From: Methylomonas sp. EFPC3 | Lineage (GTDB): Bacteria > Pseudomonadota > Gammaproteobacteria > Methylococcales > Methylomonadaceae | Direction of reading: 5' to 3' | DNA length: 64,000 nucleotides | Assembly (NCBI RefSeq): GCF_029643245.1 | Contig: NZ_CP116398.1 | Coordinates: 1,984,001 to 2,048,000 of the forward strand | The notes under the pieces: generated by a model | Told to the model about the DNA's origin: nothing | The model's input: the letters and a program-made list of their open reading frames with translations, nothing else | Databases searched by the model: none | Translations under genes and position numbers: made by a program | Shown here: positions 38,624-48,508 of the stretch, in pieces | How the letters are laid out: each line of letters begins with the position of its first letter | Position numbering within the stretch: position 1 is the first letter of the stretch

Positions 38624-39853
38624 ATGGCATTTATTTTGGAATCGGTAGTGGGGGCTTATCCGCGCATCCCCGCAACAAAAGCAGGACCGACCCGCTTTGC
38701 CAGACGAGGACTTGGTCTCAGCATCTTCGCATTCACTCTGCAATTGGCCGTATCCGGTTGCGGCGATTCCGGCGCGCCGGGCAATACCGCAGCCGCCATG
38801 CCGCCGGCCAACGTCAAAATTGCCCAACCCCTGAGCCGGGAAACCAGCGACTGGGACGAGTACACCGGCCGGATCGAAGCCGTCAATGCCGTCGATATCC
38901 GCGCCCGGGTCGGCGGTTACCTGGAAAAGGTTAATTTCCATGCCGGCGATAAAGTCAAAAAAGGCGACCTGCTGTTTCTGATCGACCCCAAACCGTTGCA
39001 AGCGCAATTGAATTTCGCCAACGCCGAACTGGAACGGGCCAAAACCAAACGCGAACTGGCGAAAAACGATCTGGCCCGCGCCGAGAACCTGTTCAAAGCC
39101 AAAGCCATTTCCGCCGAAGAATACGACGCCCGCAGCAAAGGCCTGCGCGAAGCCGCCGCCGCCCTGGTTTCAGCCGAAGCCAGCGCCTACACCGCCAAAC
39201 TCAATCTGGAATACACCGAAATCCGCGCCCCGATCGGCGGCCGGGTCGGCCGCGAATTGTTGACGGTCGGCAATCTGGTCAGAGCCGACGAAACCCTATT
39301 AACGCAACTGATATCGACCGATCCGGTTTACGTCTACGTCGATGCCGACGAACAATCGGTGTTGAAATACCGGCGCCAGGCCAAGCAGGCAGGCAACGCC
39401 ACCGCCGATCTGCACGGCGCGGCGGTCGAAGCGGCAGTGGCCGACGAAGACGGCTTTCCGCATCAGGGCAAGCTGGACTACATCGCCCCGCGCGCCGACG
39501 CCGCCACCGGCACCTTGACCCTGCGCGGCGTGTTTGCCAATCCCGACGAACTGCTCAGCCCCGGCTTCTTCGCCCGCCTGCGGCTGAAAGGTTCGGCGGC
39601 TTACCCTGCCCTGTTGGTGCCGGACCGCGCCATCGGTGCCGACCAGGCCCAGCGCTTCGTTTGGGTGGTCAACGCCAATAACCAGGCCGAATACCGGCCG
39701 GTCAAGCCCGGCGCCCGCATCGGCCAATTGCGTGTCGTACGCGAAGGTTTGAAAGCCGACGACTGGGTCGTGGTCGAAGGCCTGCAAAAACTGCGGCCCG
39801 GCGCCACCGTCGTTCCGGAAAAAACCGCGCTCGACGGCCAGGGAGGCCAATAA
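38624..39853 (+). CDS. RND efflux periplasmic adaptor (AcrA/MexA-like lipoprotein)
   Basis: The ATG at 38624 follows AGGGGAGAGG and gives 409 residues; the upstream TTG reading is not needed. An N-terminal hydrophobic segment ends in a lipobox-like LAVSGC. The mature protein has the lipoyl motif VGGYLEKVNFHAGDKVKKGD, a long coiled-coil hairpin, the returning half APIGGRVGRELLTVG and the barrel. It connects the RND permease to the outer-membrane channel and stops 3 bases before the permease start. Confidence 0.93.
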   Translation: MAFILESVVGAYPRIPATKAGPTRFARRGLGLSIFAFTLQLAVSGCGDSGAPGNTAAAMPPANVKIAQPLSRETSDWDEYTGRIEAVNAVDIRARVGGYLEKVNFHAGDKVKKGDLLFLIDPKPLQAQLNFANAELERAKTKRELAKNDLARAENLFKAKAISAEEYDARSKGLREAAAALVSAEASAYTAKLNLEYTEIRAPIGGRVGRELLTVGNLVRADETLLTQLISTDPVYVYVDADEQSVLKYRRQAKQAGNATADLHGAAVEAAVADEDGFPHQGKLDYIAPRADAATGTLTLRGVFANPDELLSPGFFARLRLKGSAAYPALLVPDRAIGADQAQRFVWVVNANNQAEYRPVKPGARIGQLRVVREGLKADDWVVVEGLQKLRPGATVVPEKTALDGQGGQ

Positions 39854-39856
39854 ACC

Positions 39857-42800
39857 ATGGATAAATTCAGCCACTTTTTTATCGACCGGCCGATCTTCGC
39901 CTCGGTACTGTCGATTGTGATCGTGCTGGTCGGGGGCCTGGCGCTGATCGGCCTGCCGATTGCCCAATATCCGGAAATCGCTCCGCCCACCGTCGTTGTC
40001 ACCGCCAACTACCCCGGCGCCAACGCCAAAGTCGTCGCCGAAACGGTGGCAACGCCGGTCGAACAGGAAGTCAACGGCGTCGAGGACATGCTGTACATGT
40101 CGTCGCAATCGACCAATAGCGGCGTCATGGCCTTGACCATCACCTTCAAACCCGGCACCAATCTGGACAAGGCCCAAGTGCTGGTGCAAAACCGGGTGGC
40201 ACTGGCCGAACCGAAACTGCCGGAAGAAGTACGCCGCCAAGGCTTGAGCGTGAAAAAACGCAGCCCGGACCTGAGCCTGGTGGTGAATCTGGTATCGCCG
40301 GATAAACGCTACGACAGCGTTTACATGAGCAACTACGCCCTATTGCAAATCCGCGATACGCTGGCCCGGCTGCCCGGCGTCGGCGATATTCTGTTGTTCG
40401 GCGCCCGCGACTACAGCATGCGCCTGTGGCTGAACCCGGAAAAAATCGCCGCCCGCAATCTGACCGCCGCCGAGGTGGTCAATGCCGTGCGCGAACAAAA
40501 CGTGCAGGTCGCGGCCGGCGTGGTCGGCCAGCAACCGTCGCCGACCGCCGCCGAATACCAATACACGGTCAGCACGCTGGGCCGCTTGAGCGATCCGGAG
40601 CAGTTCGGCGAAATCGTGATTAAACCCGGCGCCAACGGCCAGGTCACCAAACTCAAGGACGTAGCGCGGATCGAACTCGGCGCCAAGGACTACAACTCCG
40701 GCCTGTTCCTGGACGGCGAAGATACCGTCGGCCTGGCGATCTTCCAATTGCCCGGCTCCAACGCCATCGACACCAAAAAAGCCGTGGTTGAAGCGATGGA
40801 AAAACTGAAAACCCGCTTCCCGGAAGGCCTGGATTACGTGCTGGTCTACGACACGGTGGTGTTTGTCCAGCAATCGATCGACGCCGTGGTCAAGACCCTG
40901 TTCGAAGCGTTGGGCTTGGTGGTGTTGGTGGTGATCGTCTTCCTGCAAAACTGGCGGGCGGCGGTGATTCCGTTGCTGGCGGTGCCGGTGTCGCTGATCG
41001 GCGCCTTTGCCGTGATGGCCGGCTTGGGTTTGTCGCTGAATACTTTGTCGTTATTCGGCCTGGTACTGGCGATCGGTATCGTGGTTGACGATGCCATCGT
41101 CGTGGTCGAAAACGTCGAACGCCATATTGCCGAAGGCATGCACGCCCGCGAAGCCACCCGGCTGGCAATGAGCGAAGTGGTGGGGCCGGTCGTCGCCACG
41201 GCCCTGGTACTGGTCGCCGTATTTGTACCAACCGCCTTCATCACCGGCGTCTCCGGCGCGTTTTACAAACAGTTTGCCTTGACCATTGCCGTCTCGACGG
41301 TGATCTCGGCCTTCAACTCACTGACTTTGAGCCCGGCCCTGTGCGCGCTATTGCTGGACCGCGCCCACGAGAACAAGGACGCCTTCACCAAACTGTTCGA
41401 TAAGTTATTCGGCTGGTTTTTCGTCCGCTTCAACCGCTTCTTCGACCGTTTCAGCCTCGGCTATTCCAGACTGGTGGCGCGACTGATCCGGATGGTCGCC
41501 GTGGTTCTGGTTCTGTACGTAGGCTTGAACGGCCTGAATTTTCTGGCCTTCGAAAAAGTGCCGACCGGCTTCATTCCGGACCAGGACCAGGGCTATCTGA
41601 TCCTGTACGCGCAATTGCCCGACGCCGCATCGCTGGCCCGCACCAAGGACGTGGTGCAACAAGCCAGTAAAATCGTGCTGGACACCGAAGGCGTCAGCCA
41701 TATCAACGCCTACGCCGGCTGGTCGATTCTGAGCGGTGCCAACCAATCGAATGTCGCGACCATGTTTGCCCGGCTGGACTCGTTCGACAGCCGCGCTCAG
41801 CGCCCCGATCTGCATGCCTCGCAAGTCGTCAAAACCCTGAACCAGCGATTGGCCGCCATCCCCAACGCCCGCATCGCCGTGTTCACGCCACCGCCGATCC
41901 GCGGCATGAGTTCGGTCGGCGGTTTCAAATTGCAGGTGCAGGATCGCAATAACGCCGGCATCGACGAGTTGCAAAAAGTCACCGGCGAAATGATCGAAAA
42001 AGGCAACCAGCAACCGGGTTTGGTCGGCTTGTTCACCACCTTCCGCGCCGGCGTGCCGCAGTTGTTCGTCGACGTCGACCGCACTCAGGTCAAATCGATG
42101 AATCTGCCATTGAAAGACGTGTTCGACACCTTGCAGATTTATCTGGGCTCGTTGTACGTCAACGATTTCAACATCTTCGGCCGCACCTATCAGGTCACGG
42201 CCCAGGCTGATGCCGACTTCCGGATGCTGCCCAGCGACATCACCCAGCTCAAAACCAAAAACCTGAGCGGCGGCATGGTGCCGTTGGGCGCGGTCGCCGA
42301 CGTCAAGGAAATCAGCGGTCCGGACAAAATTACCCGCTACAACATGTACACCGCCGCCGAAATCAACGGCAGCACCCTGCCCGGCGTCAGCTCCGGCGAT
42401 GCCATCGAGAAAATGGGCCGGGTATTGCGCGACAACCTGCCGCCCGGTTTCGACTTCGAATGGACCGAGCTCAGCTTGCAGCAGGTGCTGGCCGGCAACG
42501 TGGCGTTGCTGGTGTTCCCGCTCAGCGTGATCTTCGTCTTCCTGGCCCTGGCCGCGCAATACGAAAGCTGGGCCTTGCCGTTCGCGGTGATTCTGATCGT
42601 GCCGATGTGTATTTTGTCGTCGATGACCGGGGTCTGGATCGGCGGCATGGATAACAACATCTTTACCCAAATCGGCTTCATCGTCTTGGTAGGCCTGGCC
42701 AGCAAGAACGCGATTCTGATCGTCGAATTCGCCAAACATCGCCAGGAATCCGGCTTGAGCCGCTTCGATGCCGCAGTCGAGGCGGCACGGATTCGGTTGC

Positions 42801-43039
42801 GACCGATTTTGATGACCTCGTTCGCTTTTGTGATGGGCGTGTTTCCGTTGGTGATCGCCAAGGGCGCCGGCGCCGAATCCCGGCACTTGCTGGGCACGGC
42901 GGTATTCAGCGGCATGATCGGCGTGACGATTTTCGGTTTGCTGCTGACGCCGGTGTTTTTCGTCGCGGTACAAGGGCTGGCCGCCAAATTGCGCCGCAAT
43001 ACCAAGGTGCAACAGGCCGGCGCGGAGTCAATGCCATGA
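39857..43039 (+). CDS. RND multidrug efflux permease (HAE1/AcrB-like)
   Basis: The 1060 residues have the AcrB layout: N-terminal span, first porter domain, spans 2-7 with the proton-relay pair in GIVVDDAIVVVENVERH, second porter domain, and the final spans with GLASKNAILIVEFAK carrying the relay lysine. It exports hydrophobic or amphiphilic compounds using the proton gradient. The length is normal, with no frameshift. Its stop overlaps the start of the outer-membrane factor gene (ATGA at 43036). Confidence 0.95.
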   Translation: MDKFSHFFIDRPIFASVLSIVIVLVGGLALIGLPIAQYPEIAPPTVVVTANYPGANAKVVAETVATPVEQEVNGVEDMLYMSSQSTNSGVMALTITFKPGTNLDKAQVLVQNRVALAEPKLPEEVRRQGLSVKKRSPDLSLVVNLVSPDKRYDSVYMSNYALLQIRDTLARLPGVGDILLFGARDYSMRLWLNPEKIAARNLTAAEVVNAVREQNVQVAAGVVGQQPSPTAAEYQYTVSTLGRLSDPEQFGEIVIKPGANGQVTKLKDVARIELGAKDYNSGLFLDGEDTVGLAIFQLPGSNAIDTKKAVVEAMEKLKTRFPEGLDYVLVYDTVVFVQQSIDAVVKTLFEALGLVVLVVIVFLQNWRAAVIPLLAVPVSLIGAFAVMAGLGLSLNTLSLFGLVLAIGIVVDDAIVVVENVERHIAEGMHAREATRLAMSEVVGPVVATALVLVAVFVPTAFITGVSGAFYKQFALTIAVSTVISAFNSLTLSPALCALLLDRAHENKDAFTKLFDKLFGWFFVRFNRFFDRFSLGYSRLVARLIRMVAVVLVLYVGLNGLNFLAFEKVPTGFIPDQDQGYLILYAQLPDAASLARTKDVVQQASKIVLDTEGVSHINAYAGWSILSGANQSNVATMFARLDSFDSRAQRPDLHASQVVKTLNQRLAAIPNARIAVFTPPPIRGMSSVGGFKLQVQDRNNAGIDELQKVTGEMIEKGNQQPGLVGLFTTFRAGVPQLFVDVDRTQVKSMNLPLKDVFDTLQIYLGSLYVNDFNIFGRTYQVTAQADADFRMLPSDITQLKTKNLSGGMVPLGAVADVKEISGPDKITRYNMYTAAEINGSTLPGVSSGDAIEKMGRVLRDNLPPGFDFEWTELSLQQVLAGNVALLVFPLSVIFVFLALAAQYESWALPFAVILIVPMCILSSMTGVWIGGMDNNIFTQIGFIVLVGLASKNAILIVEFAKHRQESGLSRFDAAVEAARIRLRPILMTSFAFVMGVFPLVIAKGAGAESRHLLGTAVFSGMIGVTIFGLLLTPVFFVAVQGLAAKLRRNTKVQQAGAESMP

Positions 43040-44478
43040 ATCTTAATTTGAAGCTTCGCCCGTTGGCTCAGGCCATGTTTGCCACCGGTCTGCTGGCCGG
43101 CTGTGCGGTCGGCCCGGATTACCAAACGCCGGCCACCGCCGATTTGCCGGGCCAATTCGTCAACGCCCCTGCCCCGCTGTTTGCGGCGGACAGCAGCGAG
43201 GTGGCCTGGTGGAAGTTGTTCAATGACGGCTTGCTGGAACAGCTGGTCGAGCAAAGCCTGAACCACAACCGCGATTTGCAAGCCGCCAAAGCCAATCTGG
43301 CCGAGGCCAGGGCCTTGTATCTGGAATCCGGCCTGAGCCTGCTGCCGACCGTTACCTCGCGCGCCAGCTACAACGAACAGAAACGTAGCGCCGGGTCTTT
43401 GAATAACCGGGCTTTCGTGCCGCGCGAGTTGAAACTGTACAGCATGGGCTTCGACGCCTCGTGGGAATTGGATTTCTTCGGCCGGGTCCGGCGCGGCGTC
43501 GAAGCCGCCGACGACCAGGTCGCCGCCGAGGAAGCCAGTTTGCGCGACGTCGAGGTCAGTCTGATCGGCGAAGTCGCCCGCAATTACTTTGCGTTGCGCG
43601 GCCTGCAACAGCAGTTGGCCGTGGCGAACCGCAATGCCGACAACCAGGCGCAAACCCTGCAGATCACTCAAGTTAAATTCGACAACGGCCGCGGCACCGA
43701 ACTGGACACGTCGCGGGCCGAGGCGCAATTGCAAAGCACCCGGGCCGGCATCCCGCCGCTGGAAAATGCCATCTCCCAGGCCATCCACCGCTTGAGCGTG
43801 TTGAGCGGGCAGATGCCGGATGCCTTGGTTACTACCTTAAGCACCGAACAAGCATTACCTAAAGCGCCGGAAACGATCCGGATCGGCGATCCGGCGCAAC
43901 TGCTGCGGCGGCGGCCGGACATTCGCATGGCGGAACGCAATCTGGCCGCGGCGACCGCACAAATCGGCGTTGCCACTGCCGACCTGTTTCCGCGGGTGAC
44001 CTTCGTCGGCAGCATTTCTCTGGAAGGCAACACCTTGACCAACCTGGTGGCGCCGGGCGGCGATGCCTATTCGATCGGTCCCCGTATTACTTGGGCGGCG
44101 TTCGACTTGGGCCGGGTCTACGCCCGGATCAAAGCCGCCGACGCTCGCGCCGAGGCCAGTCTGGCCCAGTACGAGCAAACCGTACTGAACGCGTTGGAGG
44201 AAACCGAAAACAGCCTGGTGGCTTATCGCCAGGAATTGAGCCGGCGGGCCGATTTAAGCAAAGCCGCGGCCGCCAGCGCCAAGGCCCGCGAATTGGCGCA
44301 GCTGCGTTACCAGGAAGGCATCAGCGATTTTCTGACCGTGCTCGACGCCGAGCAGCGGCTGCTGCAAGACCAAAGCCAGTTGGCACAAAGCGAAACCGCG
44401 GCGGCGACGGCGCTGGCCGCAGTCTACAAGGCGCTGGGCGGCGGTTGGGAAGCCGTTGCCGAGCCTGCCGCCGACTAG
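43036..44478 (+). CDS. RND outer-membrane channel (NodT/OprM family lipoprotein)
   Basis: The 480-residue protein starts with a lipoprotein signal ending LLAGC, then GPDYQTP, the usual start of NodT-type factors. Two long coiled-coil halves follow, with repeated motifs (LNHNRDLQAAKANLAEARAL; PRITWAAFDLGRVYARIKAA) and LRYQEGISDFLTVLDAEQRL near the end. It is the third gene of the TetR-controlled pump operon and forms the exit duct. Confidence 0.94.
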   Translation: MNLNLKLRPLAQAMFATGLLAGCAVGPDYQTPATADLPGQFVNAPAPLFAADSSEVAWWKLFNDGLLEQLVEQSLNHNRDLQAAKANLAEARALYLESGLSLLPTVTSRASYNEQKRSAGSLNNRAFVPRELKLYSMGFDASWELDFFGRVRRGVEAADDQVAAEEASLRDVEVSLIGEVARNYFALRGLQQQLAVANRNADNQAQTLQITQVKFDNGRGTELDTSRAEAQLQSTRAGIPPLENAISQAIHRLSVLSGQMPDALVTTLSTEQALPKAPETIRIGDPAQLLRRRPDIRMAERNLAAATAQIGVATADLFPRVTFVGSISLEGNTLTNLVAPGGDAYSIGPRITWAAFDLGRVYARIKAADARAEASLAQYEQTVLNALEETENSLVAYRQELSRRADLSKAAAASAKARELAQLRYQEGISDFLTVLDAEQRLLQDQSQLAQSETAAATALAAVYKALGGGWEAVAEPAAD

Positions 44479-44489
44479 ATCCTTTCAGC

Positions 44490-44515
44490 ACGGGCTCCAA
44501 TATCTCGGAGCCCGT
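44490..44515 (+). terminator. Hairpin after RND operon
   Basis: Arms ACGGGCTCC and GGAGCCCGT pair perfectly around an 8-base loop, 12 bases after the stop. No long T-run follows, so it may be a weak or Rho-assisted terminator. Confidence 0.55.
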
Positions 44516-44603
44516 CGCCTAATCTGCCTCTAAACCGCAGCTTGTGCTGGTGCGGCCCCAGCCATGGCCTTGGCGAAATGGGGACAGAACGACTTTCGTT
44601 CGC

Positions 44604-44636
44604 GGTCAACAAATCCGACACAACTGACTGTTGACC
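44604..44636. repeat. Inverted repeat upstream of TonB receptor
   Basis: GGTCAACA (44604-44611) and TGTTGACC (44629-44636) are perfectly complementary, 17 bases apart, in the 368-base gap before the receptor gene. It could be a regulator site for the receptor; the rest of the gap shows no gene. Confidence 0.4.
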
Positions 44637-44846
44637 CGGCGCCAGTTTCACGGGCGCCGATCCGGCCAGGCCGCTTCCCATCGCTCGACCGGGTCGGCTT
44701 GCAGCTGCCGTTATCGATTCTCCAATAAAATTCAAGCAGTTCCGCACAAAAAATAGAATCTTGCGCATCTCCGATCTTTCACTACAGTTATCCTTATTTC
44801 TTCACCACCACTGCTCAGCTAGAAGTATTCGTTTTCCTGGCATTTC

Positions 44847-46859
44847 ATGAAAAAAACTCTTCCGTCTTTATTTCGGATCGCGACTGCGATTTTGGTTTGG
44901 CTACCGGGCAGCCCGCATGCGGATGCCGACCTGACCGATCTGAACTTGGAAGAACTGATGGCGGTAAAAATTACTTCGGTGGCAAAAAAAGTCCAGTCCT
45001 TGCAGGATTCCGCCGCCGCGGTATTCGTGATCAGCAACGAAGACATCAAGCGCTCGGGCGCCACCAGCATTCCGGACGCGTTGCGCTTGGCGCCCGGCAT
45101 CGACGTCGGCCGGATCGACTCCAACAAATGGGCGGTCAGTTCGCGCGGCTTCAACGGCCGCTTTGCCAATAAACTGCTGGTGCTGATCGACGGCAGGAAC
45201 CTGTACACGCCAGCATTTGCCGGCGTGTATTGGGAATTGCAAGATGTGATGCTGGAAGACGTCGAGCGCATCGAAGTGGTCCGCGGTTCCGGCGCCGCCT
45301 TGTGGGGCGCCAACGCCGTCAATGGGGTAATCAATATCATCACCAAACACAGTGCCGACACCCAGGGCGGACTCGTCAGCGCCGGCGGCGGCAGCGAAGA
45401 AAGAGCATTCGGTGCATTTCGCTACGGTACCCGGCTAAACGATACGACGACCGCCCGTGCCTATCTGAAGGGATTTGAGCGCGACGCATTGGCGCGGGCC
45501 AACGGCAGCGGTGCCGGAGATTATTGGAACAAGATGCAGGGCGGCTTCCGCCTCGATTCCGAGGTATCGGACGCGGATTCGCTAACCGTACAAGGCGACA
45601 TGTACTCCGCCGACTTAAACCAACAACTCTCGCTCGCTACGCTAACCGCACCCTATCGACAAGTTGTTGGCGACCGGGCCATGGCCAGCGGCGGCAATAT
45701 CGTCAGCCGCTGGCAACATGATTTCTCGGATACCTCAAACACGACACTGCAGTTGTATCTCGATTCCTACAACCGGCGCGAAGGCTTCATCGACGAGGAA
45801 CGCCACACCACCGATCTGGATTTTCAACACCATTTCGCGCTGAACGCGTGGAATGACATTATCTGGGGCTTAGGATTCCGCTACTCGTCTTCCGACGTAA
45901 CGGATATCCGTCCAGATCTGATCTCCTTCAGACCTAGCGACCGCGATAACAGCTATTACAGTGGTTTTTTGCAAGACCAACTGACGCTAATCGACGACAC
46001 CCTATGGTTGACCCTGGGGTCCAAACTGGAACATAACGATTTTACCGGCTTCGAAGTTCAGCCCACCGCACGCTTGATGTGGGCTCCCCACCCGCACCAC
46101 CGCTTGTGGGGGGCTATCTCCCGCGGGGTGCGGATTCCGTCGCGGGTCGACGCCGATATGAGTCTGGTCGGTCAAATCCTGCCGCCGTTTAGCGGCCAGA
46201 ACGTCACGCCGTTTCCGTTGGAGCTTGCGGTGATGGGTTCGGAGACTTACAAGGCCGAACAAGTGCTGGCTTACGAAATCGGTTACCGCTTCAGCCCGAA
46301 TCCGGCCTTCTCGATAGACGTCGCCGGCTTTTACAACAACTACAGCACCCTGCGCTCATTCCAACCCGGCGCAATCGATACGTCGCAATTGCCGGCTGCT
46401 CTAAGCCAGCCGTTTTACATTAACAATGGCAACGCCGGTCGCACCTACGGCATCGAAACCTCGGCGGTCATGAAAATGCTGGACTGGTGGCGCTGGGACA
46501 TCAGCTACAGCGCACTGCAAACCGAACTCAGCAGCAACGCCTACTACCAGGAAGCCGTCTCGCCGCAACATAAAATCTCGTTGCGGGCGAGTGTGAATCC
46601 GACATCCAATGTTACGCTGGACGCCTGGCTGCGTTACGTCGATAACGCCAGCGCCTTCACGCTGACAGGCCCCGCCCATATCCGCTCCTACACCACACTG
46701 GATCTGCGACTGGGCTGGAAGTTGAGCCGCGGCGTCGAACTCGCACTGGTTGGACAAAACCTGCTGGACAACCGCCATCTGGAGTACATCCAGGAGACTT
46801 TCACCCAGGCTACCGAAGTTCAACGCGGAGTTTACGGCAAAATTACCTGGGAGTTTTAG
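44847..46859 (+). CDS. TonB-dependent outer-membrane receptor
   Basis: The 670-residue protein has a signal peptide (RIATAILVWLPGSPHADA), a plug beginning DLTDLNLEELMAVKITSVAK and including RGFNGRFANKLLVLIDGRN and RGSGAALWGANAVNGVINII, and a barrel ending in phenylalanine (YGKITWEF). The LxLEELM..ITSVAKK start is typical of a subgroup with TonB boxes in this region. The ligand is unknown, and no uptake partners are adjacent. It stands alone after the RND operon. Confidence 0.92.
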   Translation: MKKTLPSLFRIATAILVWLPGSPHADADLTDLNLEELMAVKITSVAKKVQSLQDSAAAVFVISNEDIKRSGATSIPDALRLAPGIDVGRIDSNKWAVSSRGFNGRFANKLLVLIDGRNLYTPAFAGVYWELQDVMLEDVERIEVVRGSGAALWGANAVNGVINIITKHSADTQGGLVSAGGGSEERAFGAFRYGTRLNDTTTARAYLKGFERDALARANGSGAGDYWNKMQGGFRLDSEVSDADSLTVQGDMYSADLNQQLSLATLTAPYRQVVGDRAMASGGNIVSRWQHDFSDTSNTTLQLYLDSYNRREGFIDEERHTTDLDFQHHFALNAWNDIIWGLGFRYSSSDVTDIRPDLISFRPSDRDNSYYSGFLQDQLTLIDDTLWLTLGSKLEHNDFTGFEVQPTARLMWAPHPHHRLWGAISRGVRIPSRVDADMSLVGQILPPFSGQNVTPFPLELAVMGSETYKAEQVLAYEIGYRFSPNPAFSIDVAGFYNNYSTLRSFQPGAIDTSQLPAALSQPFYINNGNAGRTYGIETSAVMKMLDWWRWDISYSALQTELSSNAYYQEAVSPQHKISLRASVNPTSNVTLDAWLRYVDNASAFTLTGPAHIRSYTTLDLRLGWKLSRGVELALVGQNLLDNRHLEYIQETFTQATEVQRGVYGKITWEF

Positions 46860-47090
46860 CCTCGGCCGCGTCGTTTAGGCCCATACCTAAAAACTCGATT
46901 CCGGTTCGGCTGCGTGGTCATTTACAGTCTGGGCGGCTGCAGATACGGCAAGCACCGCGTTTAACTCACGTTCGATTTTTCCTGCCACTTGTCTGACACA
47001 ACACTGCGGCTCGCCATTGCCGCTAGCTAAAAGGGCGTTCCCGGCAATCTCGGTTAGAATGGCGGCTTTTCGATTCGGGAGTCAGCGGTG

Positions 47091-47747
47091 ATGGACGAAT
47101 TCTATAGCCCGCAACAACGGGAACTGCAAACGCAACACGATACCGTCCGCTTGGCGGACCGCTTACAGCAAATCATCGTCGAACAGCACATCAACGAGCA
47201 GCACCAAGCTTTCATCGAAAGCCGCGACTTTTTCTTTCTGACCACGATCGACCACCGCGGTTATCCGACCTGTTCCTATAAAGGCGGCCATCCCGGCTTG
47301 GTCAGAGTGATCGGTCCGCAGGAATTGGCGTTTCCGAACTACGACGGTAACGGCATGTTTTTATCGCTGGGCAATATCAACGGCAACCCCAAAATCGGCC
47401 TGTTGTTCATCGATTTCGAAACGCCGCATCGGCTTCGGCTCCATGGCGACGCCCGTATTCAGGCCGACGATCCGCTGCTGGCCGACTATGCCGGCGCGGA
47501 ATCGATCGTACGGGTGGCGCTCAGCGAGATTTTTATCAACTGTCCGCGTTACGTTCACAAAATGAGCCGCGTCGCCAGTTCCCAATACGTACCGGAAGCC
47601 GGAAAAGATACGCCGCTGCCGCAGTGGAAACGGATCGACGCCGTGCAGGACGTGTTGCCGGCCTGCGATAAACAAATCGCCGAGAACCTGGGCGGTACTA
47701 TTACGCCGGAACAGTACGGGGAGATGGTGCACCGCGGCGAAGGGTAA
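47091..47747 (+). CDS. Pyridoxamine 5'-phosphate oxidase-family flavin-binding protein
   Basis: The 218 residues show the split-barrel fold: FFFLTTIDHRGYPTCSYKGG at about 48-67, GLLFIDFETPHRLRLHGDAR for the dimer/flavin strand, and a C-terminal NCPRYVHKM motif typical of FMN-dependent PNPOx-like proteins. Such proteins are FMN or F420 oxidoreductases or stress proteins. A GTG lies directly before the ATG; GGGAG at 47077-47081 could serve either. It is 83 bases upstream of the Fae homolog, possibly in the same transcript. Confidence 0.87.
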   Translation: MDEFYSPQQRELQTQHDTVRLADRLQQIIVEQHINEQHQAFIESRDFFFLTTIDHRGYPTCSYKGGHPGLVRVIGPQELAFPNYDGNGMFLSLGNINGNPKIGLLFIDFETPHRLRLHGDARIQADDPLLADYAGAESIVRVALSEIFINCPRYVHKMSRVASSQYVPEAGKDTPLPQWKRIDAVQDVLPACDKQIAENLGGTITPEQYGEMVHRGEG

Positions 47748-47830
47748 GCTTTGATCCCGCGTCAGACCACGCTTTCGAACAAAGTAACTGCTAAAAACCT
47801 TAACTGACTCACTTCAAATTGGAGAACCAC

Positions 47831-48379
47831 ATGAGCGAAAGAATCGTTATGCGTACCGGCGAAGCCTTGGTCGCCGGCGGCCCGGCCGGCACCGCTGCCG
47901 AGCCGGAAATCATCATCGGCGAGTTGGACGGGCCGGTCGGCACCGCAATTGCCACCTTGACCGGCGACCAGGTCCAGGGCCATAGCCGGGTGTTCGCGAT
48001 TTTGAATACCGATATCCAAGTGCGGCCGGTGACGTTGATGGTGAGCAAGGTCACGGTCAAGAACAGCCGCTATACCAATATTTTGATGGGTACGGTGCAG
48101 GCGGCAATCGCCAACGGCGTGTTGGACGCGGTGCGCGCCGGCGACATACCGAAAGAAAAAGCCAACGACCTCGGCATCATTTGTTCGGTATGGCTGAATC
48201 CGAGTGTGATCAAGGACGACAAACTCGACCACCGCATTCTGTTCGACATCCACCGTCAAGCCATGGCCAAAGCCATCCATAAAGCCATGACCCACACCCC
48301 GGACATCGATTGGCTGCTGGAAAACCAGGAAAAAATCGTCCACAAGTACTTTCAAATGGGTCTGGACGGCAAGATTTAA
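47831..48379 (+). CDS. Formaldehyde-activating enzyme homolog, catalytic His apparently missing
   Basis: The ATG at 47831 follows GGAG and gives 182 residues. The Fae family condenses formaldehyde with tetrahydromethanopterin in methylotrophs. The frame matches Fae in GEALV near the start, IIIG, PVTLMVSKVTVKN and the helical C-terminus. Aligned by eye, authentic Fae has an AHIDLIIG-type motif with the catalytic histidine, whereas this protein reads AEPEIIIG, with Glu24 at that position. It is thus a Fae-like paralog (Fae2/Fae3 type) whose activity may differ: binding, sensing or another carbonyl. It lies upstream of a cytochrome P460-family gene. Confidence 0.88.
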   Translation: MSERIVMRTGEALVAGGPAGTAAEPEIIIGELDGPVGTAIATLTGDQVQGHSRVFAILNTDIQVRPVTLMVSKVTVKNSRYTNILMGTVQAAIANGVLDAVRAGDIPKEKANDLGIICSVWLNPSVIKDDKLDHRILFDIHRQAMAKAIHKAMTHTPDIDWLLENQEKIVHKYFQMGLDGKI

Positions 48380-48423
48380 GCGCTCGCCGCCCCGCCACAC
48401 ACTAATAGCGGATCAATATTAAT

Positions 48424-48487
48424 TTGACAGACCGGCAAAATCCGCCTAAAAAGACAAACTGATTTCGATTCGAAATCAGTTTGTCTT
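48424..48487 (+). promoter_or_regulatory. Promoter with perfect 18-bp-arm palindrome before cytochrome P460 gene
   Basis: TTGACA (48424-48429), a 17-base spacer and TAAAAA (48447-48452) suggest a promoter. AAGACAAACTGATTTCGA (48451-48468) and its exact complement (48470-48487) follow with one base between, overlapping the expected transcription start. It ends 7 bases before the AGGGGAG ribosome-binding site of the P460 gene. No T-run follows, so operator or 5'-UTR hairpin is more likely than terminator. Confidence 0.7.
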
Positions 48488-48508
48488 GTCTACAGGGGAG
48501 ATTTTGCT

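Noticed and set aside
41405-43012. 535-codon minus-strand open frame opposite the RND permease
   Set aside because: Antisense shadow of a strongly conserved permease; His/Gln/Arg-rich with no domain, caused by high GC at third positions.
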